Origin: Saururus chinensis | Lineage: Eukaryota; Streptophyta; Magnoliopsida; Piperales; Saururaceae | Direction: 5' to 3' | Length of the DNA stretch: 64,000 bases | NCBI GenBank assembly: GCA_035235625.1 | Contig: CP141146.1 | Location: forward strand, 28,328,501-28,392,500 | Part shown: positions 44,040 to 54,848 of the stretch, in pieces | How positions within the stretch are numbered: position 1 is the first letter of the stretch | Layout: each line of letters starts with the position of its first letter | Notes under the pieces: generated by a model | What the model saw: only the letters and a program-made list of their open reading frames with translations | Database searches by the model: none | Told to the model about the DNA's origin: nothing | Translations under genes and position numbers: made by a program

Positions 44040-44920
44040 CTAGTCGGGAAGGCTGGTGGCTACCTTCATGAACTCTGTATAATAGGCCCTGACAGTGGTG
44101 GTTTGGCGCAGTGATGAGAGCATTTCATTGAAGTCCTGAAACTCGTTCAGGCCGAATTGGATGCACAGCTCGTCGGAGAAGGCGGCCCAAGTGGGGTAGT
44201 GCACCTCCTTCTTGAAGCTCTGGAACCATACGGTTGCATCTCCATCAAGGTGAAAGGCCGCGATGTGTAGACATTCCGCCTCCAAATGCGCTCCTTGGTA
44301 GGCAAAAAACTTCTCTGCCTTGTACAGCCATTCCACTAGATCGTCATCCCCATTGTAAAAAGGGAATTGGAGGTGGGTCAAACGAGGTTTAGCCCCTCCT
44401 CGTGGTCCACCGCGGGGCCTTGGGTACTCCTCCCAGTCGTCCTCCATCTTCGGAAATAAGTCTCTAGGGGGCGGCATCACTAGGGCATTTTCCCGAACAC
44501 CTGGCGTGCCTCTTATTTCCCAGGCCTGGCGCCTCCCATCAATGCCCTGGTCGACAGTGCCAAAGCGCACTAGGCTGTGGGGGACTCACGTGTTGCTGTC
44601 TGCCGGTGCTAGGGGGCAGGAATTTGCAGTTATGGGGGATGTGATGGACCTCCCTTCTCAAGGACAACTGGGGGCGGCCCAGGCAGGACAGGTGCTGCGC
44701 GCTCAGCCTGCAACTGCGCAACAGCCACGCCCAACGCCTCCACCTTAGCCACACCCATGCTCAATGTTTTCAGCGCCGCCATGATCTCTGTCAGAGTGGG
44801 TTCGCTGGTTGTCGCAGGAACGGCCTTCGGACTGTCCGCTGAGGCGAGAGCCTCTTTCTCCGGAAGAACCTCAAGGGCTGTGGTAGCTTGCTTGCCTCGT
44901 GTTATGTCCAGGGATTGTAA
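44040..44920 (-). pseudogene. C3 gag N-terminal and capsid part
   Basis: An Ala/Pro/Glu-rich start (TTALEVLPEKEALASADSPK) just inside the primer site; the expected ATG, as in C4 (MARSKQA), is ATA here at about 44915. After a stop near 44630 and a shift, a 176-codon piece carries EDDWEEYPRPRGGPRGGAKP, FYNGDDDLVEWLYKAEKFFA, AFHLDGDATVWFQSFKKEV and FGLNEFQDFNEMLSSLRQTT, ending SLPD-TAG where C2 has Trp. Confidence 0.87.
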
Positions 44921-44935
44921 AAGCTCTAATACCAA

Positions 44936-45276
44936 TGTTGTGCCCAATGTGGGCACAATCGGTACAAGGAGTTCTACGCAGGGAAAGGGGAGAAAGTAGG
45001 AAGAAAGGGGGGAACAAACTGGAGTCTTCTATTAGCATACCCAAACCAAGGAGGGAGACTACCCTTTATGGGGAGTCGCACCCTCTCACATGGGGAGTCG
45101 TGCCGCTAGTGGGCTTGGCTATCTCTTGGTCCACTAGTGCACCTATCACAGTTCATTAACTAAATACAAATGCAAATCATCCACTTACATAAGGGAAACT
45201 AACCTAATGTATTGAAATAAAGATAATAATGTACTGAAATAAAGATAACTGATGAATCATGTGCACGTGCACAACA
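44936..45276 (-). repeat. 5' LTR of C3
   Basis: 341 bp, TGTTGTGCACGTGCACATGA to GTGCCCACATTGGGCACAAC on the minus strand, ending in ACA next to the primer site. The outer duplication GGGAC lies at 45277-45281. Confidence 0.93.
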
Positions 45277-46070
45277 GGGACTAATCCCCTTGATATCAGC
45301 AAAGGTCCACCTAATGGCACTCTTGTGATTTCTAAGGACTTCGAGCAAATTGTGCTCTTGCTCATTATCCAACTTTGAAGAGACAACAATAGGAAATGTT
45401 TCTCCCTCACCAAGATAAGCATATTTAAATTCAGTAGGGAGAGGTTTCAAGTCTAACTTAGGTGGTTGGACACTTGAGGGAAAAGAAGCGCTACTAGAAG
45501 GAGGTAACTCCTCACAGCAGGCCTTCCCCATATCAATATCTAACAATGGAGTTGACTCCAACAAGAAATTTATATCATTAATCATAGCATCACCATCAAA
45601 GTTAAAATAAGAAAGACAGGCTTCAGGAGGCTCAGAAAATGAAGAAATAGTAGTCATGTCATCAACAAGACTTTCTAAGAGATTTACTTCATGCACATCC
45701 TCATCATCATCTCCTGTTTGCCTACAAATATTAAAAATGTCCAGTTCCAGAGTCATACTTCCAAAAAAAAAGCTTCATAACACTATTTCTACAATTAATA
45801 AGAGCATTAGAAGTAGCAAGAAATGAGTGGCCTAATATGACAAGAATTTGAGTACAAGCATTCAAAACTGGTTGTGTCCAAAACAATAAAATCAATAGGA
45901 AAATAAAACTTTTTTACTTGTACTAGCACATCCTCAACAATTCCTCTTGGTGTTTTAATTGAGTGATCTACAAGTTGAAGTGTAATGCTTGCGGGCTTCA
46001 ATTTACCAAGTCTCAATTGTTCATAAATAGAATAAGGTAAGAGATTAACACTTGCCCCAAGATCAAGTGA
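45277..46070 (-). pseudogene. Athila protease and protease-RT linker
   Basis: The minus strand carries MRLGKLKPASITLQLVDHSI and TPRGIVEDVLVQVKKFYFPI near 46016-45880, the Athila aspartic protease region. A 150-codon acidic linker and PPKLDLKPLPTEFKYAYLGE...AIRWTFADIKGISP follow, ending exactly at the C3 insertion. Frame breaks lie near 45780-45860. Confidence 0.83.
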
Positions 46071-47189
46071 AGCTTTTTCAATTCTATAATTCCCAATTAT
46101 ACAAGATATGGTTAGACAACCAAGATCTTTATATCAGAGTGGGGTGTTTTGTTGTTAAATTGTAATTACTTGTTCTATCAAAAATGTCGTCTTTTTTATA
46201 TTTAGCTTACGCTTGATTGTACAAAGGACTTTATTTTTTTTTTCATAAGATGAAATTTGTTTAATGACATCTAAGAGAGGAATGTTAAATCTTAACTTGT
46301 TTGAAAATTTTAAGAATATCACCATTTTGTACCAATTTAGAAGAGGATAGTAATCTTTGGAGAAAAGGAGGTGGAATAGGAGAAACATAATCGGAGTTGT
46401 CAAGTTTATCACCATGTTTAGAATTCAAAGACTCCTTAGTTTATCAACCTTCTTTGTAATGTCTTTATTAATGATTTTTCTACTTCTCAAAGTGGTGATG
46501 GACTTAGTATGATCTTCTTATGAACTTGAAGAATTCAAAATTTCAATTACAAATTGACCTTGAGGATTTGGTTGAGGTTGAGAAGGAAACTTCTCTTTTT
46601 CTTAAGTGCTCAAAGTTGAAGTCAATTTAAGTGAGAGAATTCTTCAAGTCATTGATGGCTTGCATTGTTTGGTTCTTGATTGTTGCTTGACTTTGTATTA
46701 ATGTTTGCAATGTATCTTTAAGAGTCTTCTTATGTGGTGGAACATAATTTTAAAAAGAAGGGGGTATTTGCACATTAGACGCATTTCTCCAACTAAAGTT
46801 AGGATAATTTCTTTAATTAGGAGTAAAAGTTTCAGAATAAGGAGAAGAGAAAGGTCTTTTGTAAGTATTCATAGCATTTGCTTGAGTATGCAACACCTCT
46901 TGAAAAGCGGGGATTGTTGGAAAATGCTATGTTTGGTGTCCATCACTCTCACATATACTACAAATATCTTGTGCTTTTTGAGAAGCTTTAGACATGTTTT
47001 CCTTATTAATTTTCATGGCCTTAACTTTTTTAGTTAAACTTGTAATTTTTGGACATCATCCTCTTCTTTAAGAAGATACATGCCCCCCTTAGTATTCATG
47101 TTAGATTTTGTTTTATTACTTTCAAATTCATTAGAATCTTCCCATGATTGAGCATTTTTAGCCAACACATCAAAATAGTCTCATGCTTT
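46071..47189 (-). other. Athila gag-protease interval, decayed
   Basis: Expected to hold the gag C-terminus and spacer. Only short open pieces exist and no zinc knuckle was found with confidence. Poly-T runs and short indels are common. Confidence 0.45.
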
Positions 47190-47815
47190 CTCAGGTTCCT
47201 TACTCAAAAATTATGCATTACACATCATTTCAACAAATTGCCACATTTTAGAAGTCAGGCTATGATAAAAGAAACTAATTGTACGCCATGTTTCATATCC
47301 ACGATGTGGGCACAACAACAAAAGTTCTTTAAATCTTTCCCAACATTGAAAGAAAGTCTCATTTTCTTTTTGTGAAAAATTCATGATATTCTTTCTAAGT
47401 GTATTAGTTCTAGGGGTGGGAATTTTTTTTAAAAAAATTCTCTTTGCATTTCTTACCATGTTCTAATGGATCCTGGCTTTAAAGAATTCAACCAATTTTT
47501 TACTTTTTCCTTTAATCTAATAACATCATTAGAAACATTATGGTTTGGCAAAGTTGCACAAACTTCTTCAAACTCTTTTAAATGCAAATATGGGCTTTCT
47601 GAATCCGAGCCATGAAATTTGGGTAGTAATTGAATTACACCCGGCTTGAGTTCAAAACCTTCTACATTAGTTGGAAAAATAATGCAAGAAGGAGAACTTG
47701 ATCTAGTTGGTTACAAATAATCACGCAAGGTTTTAACTTGTTAATTGTTTTGCACTTCATTAAAACCATTATTACTTGTACCATCATCCATAGTGTTCAA
47801 AGAAAGAGAAAAGTC
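47190..47815 (-). pseudogene. Athila gag, broken
   Basis: The start context is MDDGTSNNGF near 47793. After stops the text FELKPGVIQLLPKFHGSDSE, LHLKEFEEVCATLPNHNVSND and KVKNWLNSLKPGSIRTW is readable. The second half is an open piece with LRKNIMNFSQKENETFFQCW and RFKELLLLCPHRGY, the retrotransposon gag domain in its Athila form. Confidence 0.83.
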
Positions 47816-48272
47816 AAAAATATTAAGAGCAATATCAACACTTTTGAAGCGACCACTTTGGTCACGTAGCCATGAGCGCATAAAAAAAATGAGAAACCTT
47901 TTTTTTGGAAAGAACAAAAAAAAAATCAACAAAATAAAATTAAAAGAAAGAAGATCTATAAATTTAGCAAATTAAAACATACAATTCAAAAATGATATCA
48001 AAAGAAAATAATTCTTAATTCTAAAAAATCAAAGAATTAAAAGAAATGAAGTAGAGGAAGTGGAATGGAACTACCCTGAATGCTTCAAGTGGTCTTCTTT
48101 AATTCTTTGGGCAATGACAAGTCCAAGAGATCTTTCTGGTTGAGCTTATTCAATGATTCTTCTTGCCACTACTCTTACTCTCAACAAAAAGAAATGAAAG
48201 AAAAAGAAAAAGAAGAAAAAATGAATAAGGATAATATTTTGTAACCGGCGTTATTGTCACAAGTTGTAATCC

Positions 48273-48293
48273 CCTGCAACGACACCAAAAACT
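48273..48293 (-). other. Athila primer-binding site, tRNA-Asp type
   Basis: Minus strand from the LTR end: AGTTTTTGGTGTCGTTGCAG then GGG. It resembles the tRNA-Asp complement used by Athila elements, with C-to-T changes. Confidence 0.75.
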
Positions 48294-49707
48294 TGTTACA
48301 CCTAAACTATTGATTCATCAAATTAACCAAAAGCTTAGGGTTATATTACTTGCAAGTGCACAAGTGGATGTAGTATTTAAAGGTCGAATCCACAAGGATT
48401 GCCTTTGTGTGACTATCACAATTATTACAAAATAAGAGGAGTATTAAGTTGAGTTAAGAAAACAATAAGACAAAGCACTAAGGCATTGAGGGTCATTTAA
48501 CATCTAATGATGTTCTTCATGTTATCTCGGTTAGAATTCAATGAAGATTCTATCTAACCGGAAGATATGTACATTAAAACAAAAGTAAAGATAAAAAATA
48601 CTTTGGATAGATGAAGGATCAAAAAGAATTGTATTGTCAAGATTTCTATGTATCAAAACCAGAAAAGATCAAGAAGGAGAGCCTTTAAGCATCTTATGTG
48701 TTATTATCATAAAGAAACAAGATGATAAATAATATTAAATAACCATCACTTCAAATAACAAATACTTACTTAAAACCATTGATGAAACATGAATAGAACT
48801 CCATTAGATTGTTACAAATCACCTCTAGCCTTAGCTAGAGAGCTTAGAAAGCCATTACAATAAAACTAAAATTCAAAAGTATAAACGAAGAGAAGAAAAA
48901 TAGGAGAAGAGAGCTCCAAAGAGGAGGAGATTATGCCTCTACTACGTCTACCCCTTTATTTATAGGAGTAGAAAGGGTTGCTTTAAAGGGGAAGGTCCAA
49001 TCATATACCTTGATTGCATCCTCATTAATTACTTGATTGGTTGCTTCTTTGGCAATGATTAATGTCTAAATCAATCAAATAAATTAATGATTTATTTAGC
49101 AAATAAGTATCATCTAGTCTTCCTTTAGTTATCCAATCAGCATCAATATATTTTCTTATGTGTGTCATTCACAACTAGTGAAAAGATCCTCCATGTGTTG
49201 GCCTCGGGTTAGTTAAGTAGTTGTCCCTTTGCATGCCATATTTGACCCATATAGCTTCGGAATTATGAATTTCTTCCTGAAATAGTTATTATAGCCATGG
49301 AAGGCTTTGTTCCAACTCCACCATAATCCTATCAATCCAAATTATATATAGAATGATATGGCCGAAATACTATGGTTGTGTCAATCTGTCTAAATCAGTT
49401 TCTTTCCGAATTTAGTTATCTTGATGCAAATATGAAATCCAACGGGTCCACAAGGTTGTGTTTGACCAATCTATGTATGTTTAGACCATTAGGAGCCCAT
49501 TCTTGACATTTAAATAACTTTAGGTAGTTGGGTTTCACTTCCTCTTCCACTTGGATCCTATCGAAGCCCATTTGGATATGTAAACATACGAAGGCCCAAC
49601 TCACCTATTCAAAATATAAATAGCCTAAACAAGCATTGAATTAATATAAAATAGGATTGCAATTCAAGATTTCAAAATGTGTAATTGAACATTATTTCAG
49701 TGCATCA
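48294..49707 (-). repeat. 5' LTR of the Athila element
   Basis: 1414 bp, pair of 34502-35895; flanked outside by CAGGT. Confidence 0.9.
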
Positions 49708-49712
49708 CAGGT

Positions 49713-50210
49713 CAAGCAAAGCGGCCTTCTCCACGTTGCTCAAAAGTTGGGTAAATCCGGGCCACCTCTTGCACCTTGGGCTACATGGAGGACCACTGGG
49801 AGCCCATATGGACGTATGCTCATAAAACCATACTTAGTGGACAATACAAAACAAACTGTTCAGTAGTGTAAGTATGACAATTTAGTCGTGTTACGTATGA
49901 CACACTTCACGACCACATCATGTTATCAATTACATGATAGTACATTATCGTGTAATGTTATATACGCAATATAGTACTCAGTTGTCTTACCATGCACACA
50001 ATATTTCTACGTGTGTGTTATACCTCGTATTTTTGTAAACACGATCGACATGATATCGTGTGAGCGATACCATGATATACATGTGTTTGTAGAAATATTG
50101 TGTTATTAGAAAAACAAAAATAGAATTCATCGCATATCTATGATATGAGAGTTACCTGGAGCACAAATGAAGCCCCAACAAGGAATTCTAGCCGCGTTTT
50201 TAAAAATTAA
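49713..50210 (-). pseudogene. ULP1-like gene, upstream exons
   Basis: Two exon pieces on the minus strand. An upstream piece ending at donor CCAG|GTAAC (50156) reads NAARIPCWGFICAP. After a 300-bp intron with acceptor GAACAG (exon from 49855) comes FVLSTKYGFMSIRPYGLPVV, then, after a frame change, LLSNVEKAALLDP at the Athila junction. Removing the Athila element and one duplication copy continues this last frame into DKKAKKKLL at 34490. The gene start is not identified. Confidence 0.6.
49856..50155 (-). repeat. ULP1-like gene intron: hairpin array
   Basis: 300-bp GT-AG intron. On the plus strand the units start at 49886 (TCGTGTTACGTATGACACAC), 49918 (TCATGTTATCAATTACATGA), 49948 (TCGTGTAATGTTATATACGC), 49982 (TTGTCTTACCATGCACACAA), 50025 (TCGTATTTTTGTAAACACGA) and 50056 (TCGTGTGAGCGATACCATGA). 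Most steps are 30-34 bp. Confidence 0.8.
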
Positions 50211-50471
50211 TTTAAAATAACTTATATGTTTACAAAATTGTCACCTCCCCCACATAAAAACCATTCTAACCCTAATAACAATCAAATAATAATTATATTC
50301 AAGTGTAGGAGAGGTAATTGTCACATTTAAAAATCTATAAATAAGGAGTTTAACCTTTTCTTCCCCGTTCCCTCTACTATCTAAGTCTCTTTCTCCTCTC
50401 GTCCTATACTCTCAAGTCTCAAGCTCTTAATTACTTTAATTTTATTTTTAATTAAAATTAAGCTCTCACAC
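50211..50471. other. Non-coding flank of the solo LTR, left
   Basis: Contains AATCTATAAATAAGGAG near 50329, which looks like a TATA box, followed by a pyrimidine-rich leader (CTCTTTCTCCTCTCG). With 54420 onward (same style, interrupted by the solo LTR) it could be the promoter and leader of an unidentified plus-strand gene or transposon end. Confidence 0.35.
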
Positions 50472-51646
50472 TGTAACATCTAGGATTTTTCTAAATTCTC
50501 AAAGTCAACCGCGTAAAAACTTGGGTATTAGACCCCTTGAACTTCTTCTGAGAATAACTTTACAGTAAGTTTGGATTAGTAGCTGAAAACCTATAATTAG
50601 AAAGTAGACAGAAAGAGCTTCGAAATGCCACCAAGAACGTGCGAATCGGAGTTCGGATGAGGGAGATACGACCGTTTGAAGTTGAACAGATTGCACAAGG
50701 CCCGTTTACCCGAGGTGGATGGAAGTCCTAAATGTACTAGGAGTTAGGATTCCTAAATGTACTAAGAGTTGGGAGTCCTAAATGAACTAGGAATTAGAAG
50801 TCCTAAAAGATCTAGGAATTGGAAGAGAGAGAGAGAGTCCTAGCAGAACAAGGACTCTAAGTAAGAAGAGGACGCAATTAGAACTTTATTGAGATGAGAT
50901 AGCATATAAGCAGAGGATTTCTAGCCCAAGTAGGAGTCCGAGGAGTGCTAGGAGTGGTGAAAAAATGTGAAGGAGGGATCAACTATACATCTAGTTGGGT
51001 TAGGACTCTTTTGGGACTATTTTAAGCATGTATGGGGGTTGGTTTCCTATTGGTAATGGAGCAGGGATTTGGATTCCGGGATTGTAACTAAGGATGAGAG
51101 AGACCTAGAGGGGGAGGGCACCTAATAGCTTTAAGAGAGGAAGCCCCTATTGGTTTTGGGGAGCCTCCTTCTTCTCCATCTCTTCCTTCCTCTTCCTTCC
51201 TCTTCCTTCTCTCAGCAAGGACCTCCATAACCAGCAATTTTGAAGGTGCAAATCAGCCACCTTTGGATTGAAATCAAGGCCTAGAAGCATAGCAGCAAGA
51301 GTTAGAAACTTTGGGGACATGTTGGTACAAGTAGGTGCTTCTTTTCACACCCTTAAACATGAGGTTTTGATAGATATAATCCAGCCATAGTTCAGCATGG
51401 TTCTAGGGGGCTTTTTGATGTTATGAAACATCCTTTACTTGTTTTGAACGAGTGTGATTTTATCTCTTGTTTATATGGCTGAATTATGCATACATGATCC
51501 TGATTTTTGTCAAGTAGATTAGCCTTAATTCATGCAAACATGTTACTGATTTTTGTCATCTACTTTAGCCCCATGTAAGGCATGAATGATTCTAATTCTA
51601 GTCATGTTTATCATCCATAATTTGGGCATAAACTTTGCTGAATTTT

Positions 51647-52490
51647 ATCCCTGATTTGTGGCCTTAGTTTAGGCCTTGCTTTTGTTTATTTTATCCCTGA
51701 TTTCTCTCCTTTGTCTAGACCTTACTTTATGTCATACTTTGGCTAATTTATTCCTTGGTTTGTGGCCTTACTTTAGGCTATATTTTGGCTAATTTATTCC
51801 TTGGTTTGTGGCCTTACTTTAGGTCATACTTTGGCTAATTTATTCCCTGGTTTGTGGCCTTACTTTAGGCTAAACTTTGGCGAATTTATTCCCTGATTTG
51901 TGGCCTTACTTGAGGCCATACTTTGACCAAGTTAATCCCTGATTCGTAGCCTTATTATAGGCCATACTTTGGACAACTTAATCCCTGATTCGTGGCCTTA
52001 TTATAGGCCATACTTTGGACAACTTAATCCCTGATTCGTGGCCATATTTTAGGTCATACTTTGGCTAATTTAATTCCTGATTTGTGGCCTTACTTTAGGC
52101 CATACTTTGGTAAATTAAATCCCTAATTTGGAGCCTTGGTTTAGGCTCCACTTTGGTCAAGTAAATCCCTGATTTGAAGCCTTGGTTTAGTCTCCACTTT
52201 GGTCAAGTAAATCCTTGATTTGAAGCCTTGGTTTAGGCTCCACTTTTGTCAAGTAAATCCCTGATTTGAAGCCTTGGTTTAGGCTCCACTTTGGTCAAGT
52301 AAATCTCTGATTTGAAGCCTTGGTTTAGGCTCTACTTTGGTAAAGTAAATCCCTGATTTAAAGCCTTGGTTTAGGCTCTACCTTGGTCATTTAAATCCCT
52401 GTTTTAAAGCCTTGGTTTAGGGTCTATTTTTGCTTATTTATATCCCTATTTTGCAACCTTGTTTTAGGCTCTATTTTGGCTAAATTAATA
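51647..52490 (+). repeat. 46-bp minisatellite, about 18 copies, in the solo LTR
   Basis: Exact 46-bp steps are seen, for example TTCCTTGG at 51751 and 51797, then TTCCCTGG at 51843. Two variant groups lie in order: TTTGTGGCCTTACTTTAGGC (about 51650-52110), then TTTGAAGCCTTGGTTTAGGC (about 52130-52430). The last copies decay towards 52490. Confidence 0.9.
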
Positions 52491-52715
52491 CCAAATTCTC
52501 AACATTGATTTATGCAATAATCATGCTGAGAGAATACCTAAATCTCAACCCTAGTTTAGGTTGTATTGTTGCATATCTAAAACTTGATTCTCAGCTTTGT
52601 TTTAGATTATAATCTTGCTGAATGAATCCTTAATGTTAGAGCCTTAGTTCATGATTTGTTCATGCTTATTAAGTCTCTGAATTTCAGCCTAAGAAGCCTC
52701 TGACTTTCAGCCCAT

Positions 52716-52853
52716 GTTGTCCTTGAATTTCAGCCTTGATTGTAATATACCTTAGGTTGATTATTGATGCTTGTTTCAGCCTATGTTGTCCCTGAATTTC
52801 AGCCTTGATTGTGATATACCTTAGGTTGATTATTGATGCTTGTTTCAGCTTGA
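52716..52853 (+). repeat. 69-bp tandem duplication
   Basis: CAGCC-ATGTTGTCC-TGAATT...TTGATTGT-ATATACCTTAGG...TTGATGCTTGTTT occurs twice in tandem, nearly identical. Confidence 0.8.
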
Positions 52854-53112
52854 ACTTGTCATGTTAGGTGGCTGACATGAGATGTTCATCACAGCCCCAA
52901 ATCCTTTTCATTATAATGTTGAATTGGTCAGTTCATCTTAGCATGAGTCTGAGTCCTTGTTATGTTCATTAGTACACATGCTTAAGCCCTAAGTCTGCTT
53001 ATTATCTTCCAAATCATGAGAGTCGATTGCATACATGCTAGGGTGTGATTAGTATTAAATCTTTGGATGCATTAAGTCATACGTCCATTCAGCATTGTGT
53101 TAGTGCACAACA

Positions 53113-53519
53113 ATAGCCATGGCGGTAATCTTTTAGACCCTAGTGGTCTCCGCTTCTTTGGGACGATGGATCCCTATAAATGCGCAAACCAGGTTTTTGA
53201 GCATCATGGAAGGCTCATCTACCTCCGGCCAGTGTGTCCATGAGTAGAGCTGGTACCTACATCTCTAGGCCCATGGCTGATCGAAGTGGATCTCTAGAGA
53301 TGCTAGGATTTCTGATAATAGCCATGGTGGTATTCTTTCAGACCCTTGTGGTCTCCGCTCCTTTGGGACAATGGATCCCTGTAAACACGCAAACCAAGTT
53401 TTTGAGCATCATGGAAGGCTCATCTACCTCCGGCCAGTGTGTCCATGAGCAGAGCTGGTACCTACATCTCTAGGCCCATGGCTGATCCAAGTGGATCTCA
53501 AGAGATGCTAGGATTTCTG
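53113..53519 (+). repeat. 205-bp tandem duplication
   Basis: The block from ATAGCCATGG to GATGCTAGGATTTCTG is repeated from 53318 with about a dozen substitutions. The 79-codon frame across it is accidental. Confidence 0.88.
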
Positions 53520-54419
53520 TTAGCATACAATTACTCCTTTGAGCGGGAGTTGGTATTTTCAGGTAACAATTAGTGCATTGTTTCCTGAACGGTGTCCATT
53601 GTTTTGTACATTGTGATAGTCTTCATTGGTTAAAGATTAACAATGTTTCTGAGCTATGTTATATTCAGTGCTTTGTATATTACCCTTATGTGGTACTGTT
53701 TGCAGGATGTTAGCATTAATTATTAAACAAGGGTTGTGAGATAATTAATAACATTATTTGTTATTGCTTATTAATTAGACAAGTAGAATGATTAAAGGAC
53801 TTGCATAAATTGTAGGTTGCTTTAAAATACTTAAGCATTGCATGTGTGATGCTATGCTTCTTAGTATAGTGTAGTTTTAGGCAGAACTATGTCTGGATCC
53901 GATCTTGTTGGAAACATTGGAGATGTTGTCTGATGAGTACGTAGGCAACTAACATCGAGTGATGTTGGCCCGATCCGAAAAACATTAATAAAATCTTTTG
54001 TCCTTGTGGAAGCTCTTCTCTTGAAGGCGGAGAGATTCCATTGTTGTTGTTGTGGTTGTTTGGTTTGGTTAGTTGCAAATTCTCGAGGCAACGACAAGTG
54101 AGACCAAGGCAGGCAAGCACAAGAAGAAGTTTCTGCGTTTCTGCAACTCCAATACGTAAGTGTTTCTTTGGCGTAAGAGTCAACTTGTTATTTATATTCA
54201 AACGGATGACGAACTTGTACTTAGATGGATGAGTTGTTCTTTGTGAATTTTCAGACGTGTAGTAATGTCATATGATTTGATATTTGTATTTGTGAACCCT
54301 AGTTATCATGACCTGGATATTTAATCGAATGGTTTGTTTTGTATTTAAAAGAAAAAAAATTTCTCGTGACTACCGTTCATGCGATTTTAGAAAGGGTTTT
54401 AAAAATCCGGGTCGTGACA

Positions 54420-54848
54420 CACACTCTCAATCCTCAAGATTCAAGCTTTCAATTCGCAAGCTTTCTCCTCCACCACCAAGTGGGTAACTGGCAACTCAAG
54501 TCTAAACTCTAAAACATCAAGGTAAGTAAATCTGATTTGATAATTTAAATTTTATTTTACTTTGCATCTTATTTCTCTTAGTAAATTTTATTTTTGTTTT
54601 AAAGAATTTCGCATCTCATTCCCAATCAACCTACAATACCTCCTTTGTCGTCCCCTAAGTCCGACTGCCAATTTTCCTGAAGAAAAAATTCCCGACATAA
54701 ACGAAGCCAACTACGATGAAATTCCACCAATTCCTTCAATAGTAGGGGAGAAAAAGAAGCGGCAACCTTCTTTTTTATAAGTATTAGTATCATACTTGAT
54801 TTATCTAATTTTTATGGGATTTTATTATAATTTTTCCTTAATTAAGGG
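54420..54848. other. Non-coding flank between solo LTR and T1
   Basis: Begins with leader-like CACACTCTCAATCCTCAAG and a GTAAGT-like site at about 54521 (CATCAAG|GTAAGTAAAT). A short frame 54562-54780 has no recognisable domain. It may be the remainder of the unit seen at 50211-50471. Confidence 0.35.

Larger units (their letters stand above)
39923..45276 (-). mobile_element. C3: Ty3/gypsy chromovirus (Reina-like) inserted in Athila pol
   Basis: LTRs 39923-40262 (3') and 44936-45276 (5'), with GGGAC on both sides (39918-39922, 45277-45281). The first two bases of the left LTR are TA instead of TG. The primer site next to the 5' LTR reads TTGGTATTAGAGC on the minus strand, a tRNA-Met type with one change. 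All domains are present and in order. Its LTRs are the same family as those of C4. Damage includes a lost gag start codon (ATA), a TAG between gag halves, Asp-to-Asn in RT motif A, Glu-to-Lys in the integrase triad, and many stops in integrase. Confidence 0.94.
34502..49707 (-). mobile_element. Athila-type Ty3/gypsy element, interrupted by C3
   Basis: LTRs of 1.4 kb at 34502-35895 (3') and 48294-49707 (5'), both TGTTACACCTAA...TCA on the plus strand. The flanks CGGGT (34497-34501) and CAGGT (49708-49712) are a 5-bp duplication with one change at a CpG. Next to the 5' LTR the minus strand reads TGGTGTCGTTGCAGGGG, a decayed tRNA-Asp primer site as in Athila. Gag, protease, RT, RNase H and integrase are all recognisable as the Athila lineage. 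Without C3 it measures about 9.85 kb. No env-like frame was found in 35896-37380. Stops and frameshifts occur in every domain. Confidence 0.92.
50472..54419 (+). mobile_element. Solo LTR, 3.9 kb, gypsy-type
   Basis: Starts TGTAACATCTAGGATTTTTC and ends AAATCCGGGTCGTGACA, with CACAC immediately on both sides (50467-50471 and 54420-54424) as the target duplication. There is no coding region and no second LTR, so this is a solo LTR left by LTR-LTR recombination. It contains a 46-bp minisatellite and two other tandem duplications. The 5' end resembles the minus-oriented LTR at 1288. Confidence 0.82.

Noticed and set aside
51647..52490. CRISPR-like regular repeats
   Set aside because: Units are directly adjacent 46-bp minisatellite copies without unique spacers, in a plant LTR. 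The same applies to the 31-33 bp hairpin arrays.
53234..53473. 79-codon plus-strand frame
   Set aside because: It reads across a 205-bp tandem duplication in a solo LTR, with no domain and no start context.
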